Shown here: piece after piece, positions 43,957 to 55,806 of the stretch
How positions within the stretch are numbered: the stretch's first letter is position 1
Layout of the letters: every line of letters starts with the position of its first letter
Assembly (NCBI GenBank): GCA_024305745.1
Contig: JAHRBS010000003.1
Location: 2,666,001-2,730,000 of the forward strand
Direction of reading: 5' to 3'
DNA length: 64,000 bases
DNA from: Polyporus tsugae
Lineage: Eukaryota; Basidiomycota; Agaricomycetes; Polyporales; Polyporaceae
Program-made: the position numbers and the translations under genes
The notes under the pieces: generated by a model
Told to the model about the DNA's origin: nothing
Seen by the model: only the letters and a program-made list of their open reading frames with translations
The model's database searches: none

Positions 43957-45253
43957 TCAAGCCGCAGAGATGTCAAGCTGGACCCCGACCAGCGTAACCC
44001 GTCCCAAACAGGACCGCAAGACGGGCTCCTGCGCTGCTATCTCCTCTCGCTGCACAGCGGATCTCTCGCTTGTGCCTCCGTTCGTGCTCGCAGCGACATT
44101 CAAGCGCTTCAGAAGGGGATACCTCGACCGGTCTTCGAGGGCAATCGCGAGTGTCTTGCACGCATCCGCGCAGTCCGGGGGCACAGGCTCCGGTGCCCGA
44201 AGCCACTCGATCGAGAAGGTTTCGAGCTCAGGAAACGGCGGGTGCAGGCCGGAGGACAGCACGTCTGCGAGCATGTCAATGAAGACGAACGGGTGGTGAT
44301 AGGTGGTGTCAATGGAATGTATCAGGACGTTGCACTTGATGCTGAGCGACTGCAGGCGCGTGCATTGTTTGAGGCTCTCGTAGAGGTTCGCGATGTTCTC
44401 GGCTGGTCAATCGAGCGCGTAACACACGTCAGCACCATGCAAAGTGCAATAAAACAGAAGACGTACGGTAGCACTCTACCTCGAGCAATCCGAGGGTACA
44501 CTCACGAAGCGTCGGCCCGAGGGACGCAATGATAGGTGCCCACGCTTGCGAAGGAAGCGTATCGGTGCGATCTTGGGCCGCGTACTTGGAGTTGTCACTG
44601 TTGGTGATACAGCTGAGGTCGAGAGCCTCCAATGGCGCGTGCATCTCGGGCTCGAGAAGCAGCTTTGCCAAGTCCTCCAGGAAGGACCAAGCCGTTGAAC
44701 CACCCGTAACGCTGAACCTTCTGAGCTTGGGTGGAGCATTGAGCGACACAACAGAATCGCGATATGATGGGCGGTTCCAGTACTCCCGAGGCAATATCGC
44801 AATGGAGCCTACCACAGCGATCTCCTCGAGGTTGGGTAGCGAGTACGCAACAGGTAGCAACTGGTGTAGGCCCATTCTAAACCTGAGGCACACGAACTTG
44901 AGCACTCGGAGGTTGGGAAGCTTCTCCCAAAGAAGCATGGTCCCAGTTGGGTTGTTCCAGTACTCGCGTCTGCGTTTCCGAGGTTGGGGATTCAGAGACA
45001 GCACGCCACTGACGGTGAGGGAACGGACGAGGGGAGAAATATCGGCATTGCAGTCCAGGATTTCCAGGAGTCCTTGCATCCGGACGTGTAGAGGGTGTGC
45101 TTGAACAGGCAACGTAAGTTCGCGCCAGATATGAAAGCGAGCGGTTGGGAGCAGGGCCCGAGAGGCGAGGGCGCAAGCTGCGAGGGCGTGGACGTCGTTA
45201 TGAAGGAAGTCAATGGCATGCTCCACCAATTCGATGGGGAGGATTGAAGTCAT
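43957..45253 (-). CDS. F-box-like protein, copy 2 (tandem paralogue)
   Basis: Exons 45253-44467 and 44402-43957 give 410 residues. The protein starts MTSILPIELVEHAIDFLHND and parallels copy 1 along its whole length: ALAACALASRALLPTARFHIW, LVRSLTVSGVL, GTMLLWEKLPNLRVLKF, LEALDLSCI, CTLGLLEVECY, NLYESLKQCTRLQSL and SCLGRVTLVGVQLDIS. The 64-nt intron sits at the same codon as in copy 1 and would shift the frame if kept. Both copies lie in the same orientation about 1 kb apart, so unequal crossing-over is the likely origin. Function is inferred to be an SCF substrate adaptor; the ligand is unknown. Confidence 0.8.
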
Positions 45254-46085
45254 GGTTTGAGGTGGGGGTTCGATAGAGGGGGTCCGATGCAAACTAGTTA
45301 TGGACGGGAATTTAAAATTAGAGTGACCTCTACTGAGCTCGGGAGCTGTGCAGAAGATGGAATTCGAACAGATGGCAACATTGATGTTGGTATCACTATA
45401 ACAGCCAAATGTGACTCGACTGAATGGACACGCACCTAGATCGTTCTCTCGCCTGTCGCCTGTGATCAGGCATGCGATGGTTGCGCAATGTGCACCGAGG
45501 GAGATGCGCACTGGCAGTGACTGGCTTCGACGGGAGAAGAGGAACCAATGCGTCAAAGCAGGATCAGCGTGTCGAAGCAGAGGACGCAAAGTTCTTGCGA
45601 GGACTGACCGTTGAACGATCTCGCTCCTTCCAAGTTCCCACGTCCAAGTACGCAGCGGCCCACCGTCTTGACGATTCGAGAGCCGTAAACGCAGGGACAC
45701 ACCAGTAGCACAGTAGATGTACCAGACGCGTGCAGTGCGTACATGATGAGAGAACTTAGAGAGGCAGGAAGGACTCGGAATTCAACCAGGTCTTCGAATT
45801 AGACGCCCATTGGCTGATACCGGCGACTCCGATGAGGGGACCGTTCCAGTTTCCTCAACCTGCCACTTCCCTCTGCTACACGAACCGACGTTCAAGAAAT
45901 CCGCGCGCGCCGAAAGAGCTATCGGTAGGATGAAAGATATTCCATCGCCTCCTATGGACATAATCATTCGCGGCTCGCCGTGACACATTGCCAACACTGA
46001 CTACGTCCGCCACGGTATAAACCAACTTCTCGAGCGACCGTGGCCTAGTACGGCGATTGTCCCAACATGACCTCGGGAATCAGAA
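45254..46085. other. Intergenic region between the F-box-like and fungalysin genes
   Basis: This is upstream DNA of F-box copy 2 and downstream DNA of the fungalysin gene. No gene was recognised. Confidence 0.5.
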
Positions 46086-48669
46086 TCAGCAGTTAGCAGG
46101 GACCGTGGTGTCATCGATGTGAAGGGCGGCATTGACCCCAAGCCCGCGGGACGCGAACACCCTCCAGAGCAGGCAGAAGTTCGCGCCGTTGTACCTGTTC
46201 GCGTCTGCCTGGATCCACGCATCACGCGCCTTGACGACTTTGAGGCATTAAATTCTGATCAGTATCCAAACCCAGAGGTTCGACTGGAGGCCTAAGGCTT
46301 ACAAGTGGGGTTGCAAGGCTGAATGGCGAGCGCTTCGATAAAGAGGTGGAGATAGACGGTGTTTCCCCCCGTGGTACTGCACACATCCCAGCTCGCTCAG
46401 TACGGCGTCGAGCGATACGGGACTTATGAGAAAACACACGTCGGGTCGGTCTTGGCGGTATCCGAGAAGCCGTGCACGGCGACGAGTTGGGCGTAGACGT
46501 TGTGAAGCATGTTCGCCCAGACCTCACCGATCTCTGTCATGAGAAAAAAGGTTTGTGAGCGGAGCCCTCACGCTTCCGACCCGAATGGACATACCGTGCA
46601 CCTCAAACAAGAGCAGCAGGCTAGAGTACCGCAAGGGGTTCGTGTTCCTGGGACCGTAATGCGACAGCATGAATGGAGCGCATTTATCTCGAACAAGTCC
46701 ACGACCACTCACGCGTTTGTGGAGTACGGGTGGGTGCGCACGCCTGCAGGGTCGTTGAGAACGTAAGTGCCGGTGACCCAGTCGGTGACAGTGGCATCCG
46801 TCCACTCTGTCCACCTGAGAGACGACGATCGTGACCCGTCAATCCAAGCACATCCTGGCATGTCACAGCGACGGACTCGGCGAGAGCATCCGACCATCCC
46901 TCTCCCAACCCTCCAGCCTCTATGGTCTGCAAGCAGCTGCAACGCAACGTAAGTGTAAACATTGTGCATGGCAAAACGGGACATCACATACCGTGCTGTG
47001 CCACCGCCTGTCATCCGATTCGTTATGCCGTGCGTGTTCTCGTGAACGACGATATCGTTCTCCAGAGCGCCATCGCGCTCAGGGGTGGTCTGATCGAAGA
47101 CGTACATCTGCATGAGCCCGCTCTGCCCGCTAAAGAGTCCATCAGGGACCCCCATGTTTAAAAGCGACTCGACAAACTCACTCAGGTGGAGTGGCAAAGG
47201 CAGCTGTAAAGGTAAAGAATCGACGTCAGCCGCGCGAGCGTCGCATTTAGGCGAAAACGGTGACTGACCGTTATTCTTCCCGGAGGTGTCCTGCACCGAG
47301 ACCTCGATGCGGTCGTTCCCCGCGCCGCCCTTCCCGAAGTTGTTGTTCTGGAAGTTGAACGCAGCCTCGTTGAAACCGTACAGGTACGAGATGTCGTGCA
47401 CGGTGTTGACGATGTAGAACGCATTCACGCGCGCAGCGTCGATGTTCGCCTGGAGCCCGTCGGGGTCCCGGGTCGAGTCTTGGACGTACACGAAGTTGAG
47501 CGTGGCGGACGACTGCACCGTCGTGAACTGCGGTGCGCCGACGTAGGTGATGACGTTGTTGCCGCTATGAAAGTAAAAGTGCTCGTTAGAGCGGTCAAAA
47601 CCCGAATGCGAAGCGGCTGGGCGCACGAGGTGTCGTTGCTGTTGTTGACGCCGTCACTGCCATGCCAGCCAAACGGCGACACCGCCATGTTCTGGGGGTT
47701 GATCAGTGTTTCGAAACCTTGAGTGATATTCTGCTTGGTGATGGGTAGAACGCGGTACTGTATTGAATATTCGTGAGCCTCCGCTTATTCTATCCAAGCA
47801 AATCACAGAACCCACCGATGCATGAGCGACAAAGTCGGTGAGCTGGACGATGTCGCCAGATCGTGCGTCGACAAAGACCTCATACCACATAGCCCTGGAG
47901 TCGTCCCGAACCTGCACAACGTGCGTGAGGGCGACGGAGCCGTCCTGCTTCGCGACGAACTCGAGCTTGGTCGGGTGCTGGTTGTACGTCCCGGAGCGCT
48001 CGCTTTCAGCCTTGGAGATCGCATCGGCGGCAGAAATGGAGGGAGTAGTGGAAGGCACGTTGGCTTGGAAGTGAAGAGGGTCAGCACAGTAGATCCAGGA
48101 AGGATCGGTATAACGCACTGGGCTTGACGAATGAGGATCCGAAGGAGACGACCTTGTTGGCCTTGTTGAACGCGACGTTAGCGACCGCATTCGCGACCGG
48201 AATGCCGTTCTGCAACAGGCGTGCGTAAGACAACGGAGCATAAAGACGACAAGGATATCACCAAAGGCGCACAATCTGCTGATAGATGTATGCGTGCTGG
48301 GCGACGTCGTTCGCATACCCGGCCCTGTACCAAGTAGCGTCGGGGGTCACGTTGAGCCGCCACTGGACAAAGGAGAGCGCGGCGTCCTCCAAACTGAACT
48401 CATCACGAGCGGAGAGCGGATGGTCGATGCCGTTCACGCCGAAAGTCTGTCACAAAGTAGTCATCAGCCATATGTTCGTGCATGGTACAATCGATACGCA
48501 CCTCGAAGGAAGACTCGGGGTGGAAGCTCTCGACAGTCTTGTCGACCCCAATCGTGCGCGCTTGTATCGTCGTGTGCTTCAAGCTGCCCGCGAATGGGAG
48601 AGCGACAGCAGCCGAGGCGAGCATGACTGCGGTGTACACCGAGCGCACAAAGCTGGTTGAGAACTGCAT
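46086..48669 (-). CDS. Fungalysin, secreted M36 metalloprotease
   Basis: Fourteen exons can be joined in phase on the minus strand between ATG 48669 and TGA 46088-46086, giving about 600 residues, normal for preprofungalysin. A signal peptide (MQFSTSFVRSVYTAVMLASA) leads into an FTP/PepSY propeptide with NGIPVANAVANVAF and MWYEVFVDARSGDIVQLTDF. The catalytic domain has FYIVNTVHDISYLYGF and GNDRIEVSVQD. The zinc motif VVHENTHG (HExxH, about 406-410) and the third ligand in GLGEGWSDA (about 434) are both present. The end is RDAWIQADANRYNGANFC. Fungalysins degrade extracellular protein at near-neutral pH for nutrition. Asn replaces the Tyr seen in the HEYTH form, a tolerated position. One exon is only 22 nt long. 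A TATA box lies about 85 bp upstream of the start. The gene looks intact. Confidence 0.92.
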
Positions 48670-50269
48670 GGCTCAGTTGTCGGGCAGGGAGGAGAAAGGA
48701 ATGGTCACTAAAGGACGACCTGATCCACAGGCCTGTTGCTGCAAACCATTATATACTCCCCATATGAGAGGCTGTAAGAGGCGAACGAGTCGGAACCAGA
48801 AGAGAAAGCCACCTTCCATAATAAGCGAAACATGTACGCCCGGCAGCCGCCCGGCGTCGTAGATACGAGACGACATGAAGTCAATCCACGATAGCCAATG
48901 CACAGACCAGGGATGTACTCAGCAAATACAGCAGACCACCCTATAGTCTACGGAACTCTGCTGCCTGTACTAGGCAGCTGGACACCGGATTAGTTACACC
49001 AGCCAGTCGGTGCCGGGCTTGCTGACCTGGAAAAATACTCGACAATCGTATAGAACACTTGGACGTACACACGTCTAATGCTTTCAGACCCGCCGTCCTG
49101 AAGTCGCTGTACTTAGGTGCGGCAAGATTATTTAGAGAGTGTGGAGGTTTGTGAGAGGGCCAATGCGCGGCCGGGCTGGTACGAGTCGATGGATAATCGC
49201 GCGCCAACCGGTGGCGAAGCCCGGTACGCACGATGTCTAGCAATGAAACGCGAAGGCATAGACTATATTGGGGCTGAACCAATACCTTGAGGCAGAATTG
49301 TGGGTGTTCGAGTGTAATTAGGTGAAAACAAGCAGGAGGATTCAGAACATACTCGAAAAGCGAGTTATAAATGCCGCACCTCTCTAGTTCCCTATAGCTA
49401 GTAGTCAATGCGCATGTATTGCCTGTCTATGGACCTGTTTCGGGGAGGCAATGCAGGAATAATGTTCACATTGGGAGGATAGTGATAGTAGGGAAGAAAC
49501 GGTGTCGGAGTCGGAGCACCGGATGGATGAGTAATAATATGCGAGGCTACGCCACGTGGCCGAATATATCCCTGATCCACCATCGAGTCTGCACAAACAC
49601 ACCGCTCGAGCAGCCATTCAAGCGACGTCTTGCACAAGCGAATGGGAAATCCTACTCACCGGAACATGGTAAGCTCGCTGCGGCTGCCGACACGGCGAGA
49701 CTCCACTGCCAAACGCGCTAACTCCTGGCTGCTGCCTTGGTTAGGTAGTGGTATTCACGTCTGCGATCATCTTGATAACCAACTGGAACTGAAGCGTTTG
49801 GGTCGAGTAGCCAACATGGAGAATGATTCAACATTGGTGGAGAAGACGGTTGAAATGCTCAGGGCATTGGGCATTCGCAACGGAGGGCGTGGGGTTCAAA
49901 GAACGAGATAAACTGAAGTCCCAGTCAAAGAGTAGTGGAGTGTAAGTACAGAACATCGCGAAAACACGAAGTAGAAGTCAGCAGTACGGCTATACCAGGC
50001 TGTGAAGAAACTGCAAAACACAAATGATGTCCTTTGGGAAAGATTGCCGAAACCACTTCGCAAGGGTGGTCCGACCGTATGCGTCCATTCAGCTAAATTC
50101 CTAGCACCGTTCACTTTACATCGCTACTGTCCAATATCTAGATGTCTGATACATATGACGACGGGAGACTCAAATGCGTCCAAACACCAAACAGACTTAA
50201 AGGCCCACCCTGCTACAGCCTCTTCCTCGACTAGTTCGGCGCGGTCTGGTTACGACAAGCACCGACTCT
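48670..50269. other. Intergenic region of 1.6 kb
   Basis: This holds the fungalysin promoter on its left side. The rest has short frames only and no recognised gene. Confidence 0.5.
48749..48755 (-). promoter_or_regulatory. TATA box of the fungalysin gene
   Basis: TATATAA on the minus strand, about 80-86 bases upstream of ATG 48669, a usual distance for a highly regulated secreted-enzyme gene. Confidence 0.6.
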
Positions 50270-51433
50270 CTATTTCAACTGCCTCCTTGACCTCTGAAAC
50301 AACATAGTCAGCAAACCACGACAGACCGTTGAAGAAAAATCGACGCAAACCTTGGCGGGTCGCTCATCGTCTTCCTCAACACCCAGGGCGCCGTCTTCTG
50401 ATGGGCCACGTGCCGGTCCCTTCCCCTTCGATTGGACCTCAGGAGTGCCCACGCTTTCCATCTTCGGCGGCCGACCACGCTTGCGTGAGCGTTGAGGCAA
50501 CAGGTCCTCGCCCAGATGATCTGACGACGGTCCTTCCGTCGGTTGCGACGATGCCGATTCCACCGTACGAGCGTCCAAAAACGGGAGCGGCGCGCCCTCG
50601 GGTTGAGGTAGTGCCACGCCTGCGCCGAGAGGGGGGAAACTGAGACACATCTCCGGTCCCCGTCCCCATGGCGGAGGTGCGAAGGCGGAGTCACGTCGTG
50701 CTGACCAGGGCTGCACCTCACCAGCTGCCAAAGCCGCTGATAACGGAGGAGTCATTGGGAATACTGCGTTCGGTAGAATGTTGGTGAGGAATTGAGAGCC
50801 ACCCTCCACTCTGTCTCCTTGATCCTGTTCCTGTCGAATGCGGTATCGCACCATGTGAGAGCATGGACAAATCAGAGGACAATAGCGACTCACAGACGGG
50901 ACTTCCCCTTTGGACGGTGAGGATCGAGGGGTAGGTCTCTTGAGGAGCCCCCATGTCTGCGGGCTTAGAGAGTCCCGCGATATTTCTCTGTCTCTGTCTC
51001 TGTCTCTGTCTCTGTCTCTTATCAGTCGTGGCCGTGACGGTTGGACCGCAGCTGCATGCCTGGTGCTCGCGGGGCCTGTCCGGACCAAATCTGCGCTCAT
51101 GGGCGCTCCGGCTGGAGGCACTTCGAATAACCGTTCCCCATTTGGCACAGGTCGTGGTGTACCGTGTGGTAACCCAAACCGTACCGGAAAATATCTCTCT
51201 GTCGATGGAGAGAGCTGAGGACTGAGGCGTGGAGGGAGGAGTACGCTGGGCGGGGACAGCGCACGGGTCACTGAGTGCGAACGCGACCGCGACCGCCGGT
51301 TGCGAGACCATGTCCGATAGTGCGGGAGGACGCGCGGCGGCCCAGCCAGAAATTGCACCATGGGCCGAAGTGTCGGGGGCACGCTGTGTTCGTTGGTGGC
51401 GCCATCGACCGGTGCGTTGTGGCACGATAGCAT
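50270..51433 (-). CDS. AT-hook protein with Arg-Asp repeats
   Basis: Exons 51433-50894, 50830-50351 and 50293-50270 give 347 residues if ATG 51433 is used; a later ATG is possible. The N-terminal half is Pro/Ser/Arg-rich, with an RDRDRDRDRDRE run (about 140-151) encoded by a hexanucleotide repeat. The C-terminal part carries an AT-hook, SRKRGRPPK (about 295-303), which binds the minor groove of AT-rich DNA. A Lys/Gly/Glu-rich acidic tail follows. No other domain is recognised; a nuclear chromatin or RNA-related role is inferred. Both introns (63 and 57 nt) have good GT-AG ends and are multiples of three without stops, so the frame stays open even unspliced. The start codon lies only 35 bases after the stop of the upstream family X gene. 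Confidence 0.65.
   Translation of the reverse strand: MLSCHNAPVDGATNEHSVPPTLRPMVQFLAGPPRVLPHYRTWSRNRRSRSRSHSVTRALSPPSVLLPPRLSPQLSPSTERYFPVRFGLPHGTPRPVPNGERLFEVPPAGAPMSADLVRTGPASTRHAAAVQPSRPRLIRDRDRDRDRDREISRDSLSPQTWGLLKRPTPRSSPSKGEVPSVSRYCPLICPCSHMVRYRIRQEQDQGDRVEGGSQFLTNILPNAVFPMTPPLSAALAAGEVQPWSARRDSAFAPPPWGRGPEMCLSFPPLGAGVALPQPEGAPLPFLDARTVESASSQPTEGPSSDHLGEDLLPQRSRKRGRPPKMESVGTPEVQSKGKGPARGPSEDGALGVEEDDERPAKVCVDFSSTVCRGLLTMLFQRSRRQLK
50987..51019. repeat. CTGTCT hexanucleotide repeat inside a coding exon
   Basis: About five tandem units; on the minus strand they encode the Arg-Asp run of the AT-hook protein. Confidence 0.9.
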
Positions 51434-51468
51434 CCCGACTGGGACGCCCGGCGTCAGAACTCGTTTGT

Positions 51469-52878
51469 CTAGTACTGGAATGGTTGACAGCACGTACCTC
51501 CCCCAGTCACTGTGAGGTTAGGTCGAGTGTCGGCGAGGAGCTGAGAAACGCTGTCTTGTATATCGCCTTGAGTCTGATGCTGTCGCATGCGAAATGGCGC
51601 CATATGAGCGCGTGCACATGTGGTACGATGGCATGGACTCACCGAAGAGAGCATCACAATGTCCCTGTCGCAAGCGATGGCACATGTTGCGTCCGTTTGC
51701 TATATCGCGCTGGTGAGCATCTCCGCCTGTGGATAGACTCGGACGAACGGCGTACGTCAAGGATGTAATCGAGCACCGTGTCAACCATGTCACCCTAATG
51801 TCGCTGATGAGTGCGATGCTCGTGTCGTGTGTTCGCGATAATGCCTGCTTGCTTACCTGCTCAGATGGCCGTGGGACCACCTCCACCTGCGCCCTCGCGG
51901 ACTCGAACGAAGCGTCTTTGGATATTGCGCCTTCATCGTCCACGGATGCCATGTGGTCCGATCCATCCGGAGTCGAGGAACGGCTCGAATGCGACTCTTC
52001 AGTGGCCCCACGAAGGACCTTCGGGACGAAGAAGGGGCGATGCTTGACCTTGAAGTAGTGCAAGAAGACACACTGATCAAACTTCGACGTCTTTCCCTCC
52101 TCGCCCTGTGCATTCTTGGGGCCACGCCGGTGCTCCCAGGACATGCTGACCTCCTGCGTCGCCGACACGGAGAAGCTCGCCTGCCCAGCCGGACCAAAAT
52201 CGCCCCCGAACGCGATCTCCCCGTCCCGCGCACGGTGTGTCGCCGCGGCGAGCGCCCACTCGGCCGTCTTGACCCAGCCGCAGACAAAGATGATGTCCTG
52301 CGACTTGAGGTCGAGCCTGCAGACGTTCCGCGCGAACTGGTGCCAGCCGGCGTGGTTGAGGAGGATGTACTGCGTGAGGTCGCGGCAGGGGTGGAGGACC
52401 TCACGATGTGCGTCGTTCTTGAGGACGAGGACCGCGCCCTGCTCGTCTGAGAACTTGAAGCGGACGTGAGCGAGAGGGCCGAAGGTTCCCGTGCCCGCTT
52501 CGCTGTGATAGGATGCGGACACCGTCAGCAATAGACTGTCGGGCGCGATGCTGCCGAAACTCACACCGTAGCGTCTGCGTTTACCGCGGTCACGCTCTTG
52601 CTGCAGATTGATCCAGCTTCGAGGGCATGCGGCCGGTGATGCCTGAGAGTGTCAGGGAACGCGAGGGGCTCGTAGCCGTCCGGTACTCCGTGCCGTTCGT
52701 GCAATGGATGGTCGGCGGGGAGAGTCGCGTTGAAGAGACGGTAGAAACCGCCGTCGAGCATGTATCCGACGTCGCCAATGAGGACCTCTCCAGACTGGGT
52801 CGGCTCGGGTTCCCACAGAGGATGGCCATGACCGCGCTTGAAGAGCAGCTTGGTGTACACGTCGCAGGCGACACCCAT
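51469..52878 (-). CDS. Family X protein, copy 2 (uncharacterised, five exons)
   Basis: Exons 52878-52565, 52502-51857, 51794-51756, 51699-51643 and 51579-51469 give 388 residues. Function is unknown. The N-terminus MGVACDVYTKLLFKRGHGHP is followed by LIGDVGYMLDGGFYRLFN, matching copy 1 at 10613. The middle has HAGWHQFARNV, DIIFVCGWVKTAEWALAA and QCVFLHYFKVKHRPFF, again parallel to copy 1. The C-terminus is split into small exons encoding MVDTVLDYILD, then DATCAIACDRDIVM, then DSVSQLLADTRPNLTV. Exon number, phases and the 57-nt exon 4 are the same as in copy 1, which supports both models. The last exon is less certain, since another small intron could alter the tail. The next gene downstream starts almost at once. 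Confidence 0.78.
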
Positions 52879-54317
52879 CGCAGATGAGGGGCAGAGGAGA
52901 GAGACGGCATGGTGGATCGTCGCGCTGTACGTACGGTTGCTCAGTGATACTAGTAATACGGCGTCAGAAGCATGATGGCCGCGATAAATAGAAATGGACG
53001 AACCTTGAATGGCCCTGAGAGGCTGTCCTCGTGTGAGCTCCGGGAGTGCTGCAGAACGTAGGTTCCGTCACGAGTGCTGTGAGTTGCGTAAACAGCAAGG
53101 AAGTCGAGCAAAAAAGCTCTTGCCGCCTGACTCAAGGTCAAGGGCGCTAATAAACGACGAATCAATCAAAATCGAACTTATAGAGGTTAGGTAGGCCGGT
53201 AATAGACCTGCTCACTCGCCAGAGCAAGTGTGATGGTCCGGTGAGTTGCGCAAGGGGAGTGCGGGATGAGGAGTGGAAGTGGGTAATGAGTGGGATGTGG
53301 TGTAGCGGGCTGGATCCAATCAACGTGAGTTGTCCGAGTCGAGGTGCGATGAGAGAAAAATCCAAGGAGCTCTGGATCCAAAGTCCGAGAAACGAAGTCG
53401 CAGATCGAGAGAACGCAGTAGGAATCGCGCGCGGTCGAAGGGATCACCGTGCTGCAGGTCGCGTGGTCCGGTACGGGCTCGGGGGGGGTCGTATGTAGTA
53501 GATCGCGTATGCTGAGGTGTGTGGTTCCCCGCACATATACGTAGGATAGTATGTAAGAATACCCAAGTACGTGTACCCCAACGGTTGCCAAGTTCAGTGG
53601 AGTGGAAGTAAGTGTGCTTTCCAAGTGCTTTCAAATAGTTTCAAATTGCTGCGTGCCGGAGGGCGCCTAAATTGGCGGTGGGTCGGACAAGTCATGATAA
53701 CGTACTCTCGGAGGCTTTGTCAGCCAGATCGTGGTGAGATTACGAGGCAGCCAAGATGCTCCTAGCTCTGGCCTCATTTGCCTTTCCTGCGTTTATTAAC
53801 TTGGTTGTCTTCGAGCTATGCATTCCGTAACGGATGACAAACGTCCTCTTAACTTCGGCATTTTGTATTCCGTATACACCGTAACGCGGTCATCTGTCAC
53901 TACACAGACCTCGTACGAGGGGAACGATCACGCTCACCCTTCATTACTTTCTCCAGCATCGCATCGAATCCGCTTACAAGCCCATACTGAGTAAATTTAT
54001 GTCAGCTCACCTTCATGTGATCACCTACAGCAGGATTGCAACGTCCAGATCGACAACGGCGGTGACGACAGACTATCACACACAGCTCCCAACCTGCCAC
54101 GGGTGACGGCAGAACGCTGAGTTCGATGAGCGGACCAGATCACCAGCTGGCGGGGCTTTGCTTCTCGAATGAACCGGCCGCCGCATTGTGGAGTGCGTTC
54201 GAACGTTACCGCGATCCCCCCAGATCTATATAACCCGCATCGATCGTCGTCGGATAACCCATCCTCTCATCCTCAGCCCCATCCAACCCACACGTCTTCT
54301 TCAAGCAATCGAGCACC
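52879..54317. other. Intergenic region of 1.4 kb
   Basis: This separates the divergent family X copy 2 and GST genes. No supportable gene. It contains the TATA box of the GST near its right end. Confidence 0.5.
54226..54232 (+). promoter_or_regulatory. TATA box of the GST gene
   Basis: TATATAA about 90 bases upstream of ATG 54318, followed by a pyrimidine-rich leader ending CAAGCAATCGAGCACC. Confidence 0.65.
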
Positions 54318-55177
54318 ATGGTCCTCAAGCTCTACGGCAACCCCCACTCGACCTGCACCGCCCGCGTGCGCACGGTGATCGAGGAGCTCTCCATCCCGTA
54401 CGAGCTCGTCGTCGTTGACTTCGCCAAGGGCGAGCACAAGGCGCCCGCCTTCACCGCCGTGCAGCCGTTCGGCCAGGTGCCGTACATCGACGACGACGGC
54501 TTCAAGCTCTTCGAGTCGCGCGCCATCGGCCGCTACCTCGCCCTCAAGTACGGCGGTATCGGCAAGATCATCCCCGACCCCAAGGACCTCCAGAAGACCG
54601 CGCTTTTTGAGCAAGGCGCCAGCATCGAGCTCTCCAACTTCGATCCCTTCGCGTCCGCGCTGGGCTTCGAGAACGTGTTCAAGCCGTGAGTATTCTTGCT
54701 TTTCCTATGCGCGGGGGAGCGCGGGATTCTGTTGGGGATGGCGGACGATGCTGATGGGGTTCATGGCTTGCAGGGTTCTCGGCCTCCAGACGGACACTGC
54801 GTTCGCGGAGAAACTCAAGGGGCTCCTCGAGGGCAAGCTCGCGGGCTACGAAGCCCTGCTCGGCCGCCAGAAGTACCTCGCCGGTGACGTAAGTGCCCAC
54901 TCCAGGCCGCGTTCTCGCGCTTCCTGTCCGTTCTGACTTCTGATGGGTGTGCAGGAGGTCACCATCGTCGATCTTTTCCACCTCCCGTACGGCACGCTCC
55001 TCAAGATGCAGAACATCGACTTCCTCGAGTCTGACAAGTACCCCAACGTCAAGAAGTGAGTCTTCCCGTTCCGATGTGACTGAGATGTGAACTGGGGCTG
55101 ACGGGTTGCGCGATCGCGACAGGTGGTGGGCTGAGATCTCCTCCCGCCCCTCGTGGCAGAAGGTCTCTGCGCGTTAA
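54318..55177 (+). CDS. Phi-like glutathione S-transferase, canonical copy
   Basis: Exons 54318-54685, 54774-54888, 54955-55055 and 55123-55177 give 212 residues. The N-terminus MVLKLYGNPHSTCTARV has the Ser-Thr pair (Ser11) expected to activate glutathione in phi-class enzymes. FGQVPYIDDDG and LFESRAIGRYLALKYGG form the glutathione site. The helical domain contains YEALLGRQKYLAGD, DLFHLPYGTLLKMQN and WWAEISSRPSWQKV. It has the best codon bias, a clear TATA box and a classic start context, so it is likely the well-expressed parent of the local GST family. Its exon structure is shared with the copies at 36146 and 40630. A cytosolic detoxification role fits a fungus that meets wood extractives and phenolic radicals. 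Confidence 0.93.
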
Positions 55178-55806
55178 GCACGCCGGCCGGCGGCGTACGC
55201 GCATATCCCCTTGTAATATCATCGTTTATCGGAATGTGAAATGTGTTGTGTGTATCTCCCTGCGTGCGACCTGGGCCTGACCCTCCGAGCTTGGGTCCCA
55301 AGGCGAGACCATGATCAACGCGCATGTGCGTACACCGAGATCGCATCGACCAGCATGGACCCATAATCACACACTGTGACCAGCATACCACGGCCGTAGG
55401 CCCGTAGCCGCTCATGTTGCTCTGGTATAGGGGAACGGGTGCGCTGTTGGGTAAGGGTGACAACATCCTTCATCATAGGCCCATAAACACCGTTGAGGTG
55501 GTACACACCTAATATGTGCCAGCGAGATATACTTATGTGCGATTTTGGTATCATCTTCGAAGTCGCAGACAACACCGCGAGCTTTCGAGGTTGCTTCGAG
55601 GCTTGGACGAGGTGTGCCGGCAACCGGGTCGGTGGTTGCCCAGACCGCCACGTGGCACAATCACGTGGGAGCCCCAACGACTTTAAGTTGGCTATGGGTG
55701 AGCGGCTGTGCTGGCTCGGCAGGAGCGCATCTTGAGCGCATCGCCTCCGAGTACCCTCCTTACTTACCCCTGTCTCTTCGAGTTCTCGATCAGTGCTGTA
55801 CACTCC
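55178..55806. other. Spacer between the GST and acyltransferase genes
   Basis: This is the 3' flank of the GST and the promoter of the next gene. No gene was recognised. Confidence 0.5.

Noticed and set aside
52561..52564. Apparent frameshift in family X copy 2
   Set aside because: Two long frames meet here and first looked like a broken gene, but a 62-nt GT-AG intron (52564-52503) joins them in phase with the same layout as copy 1.
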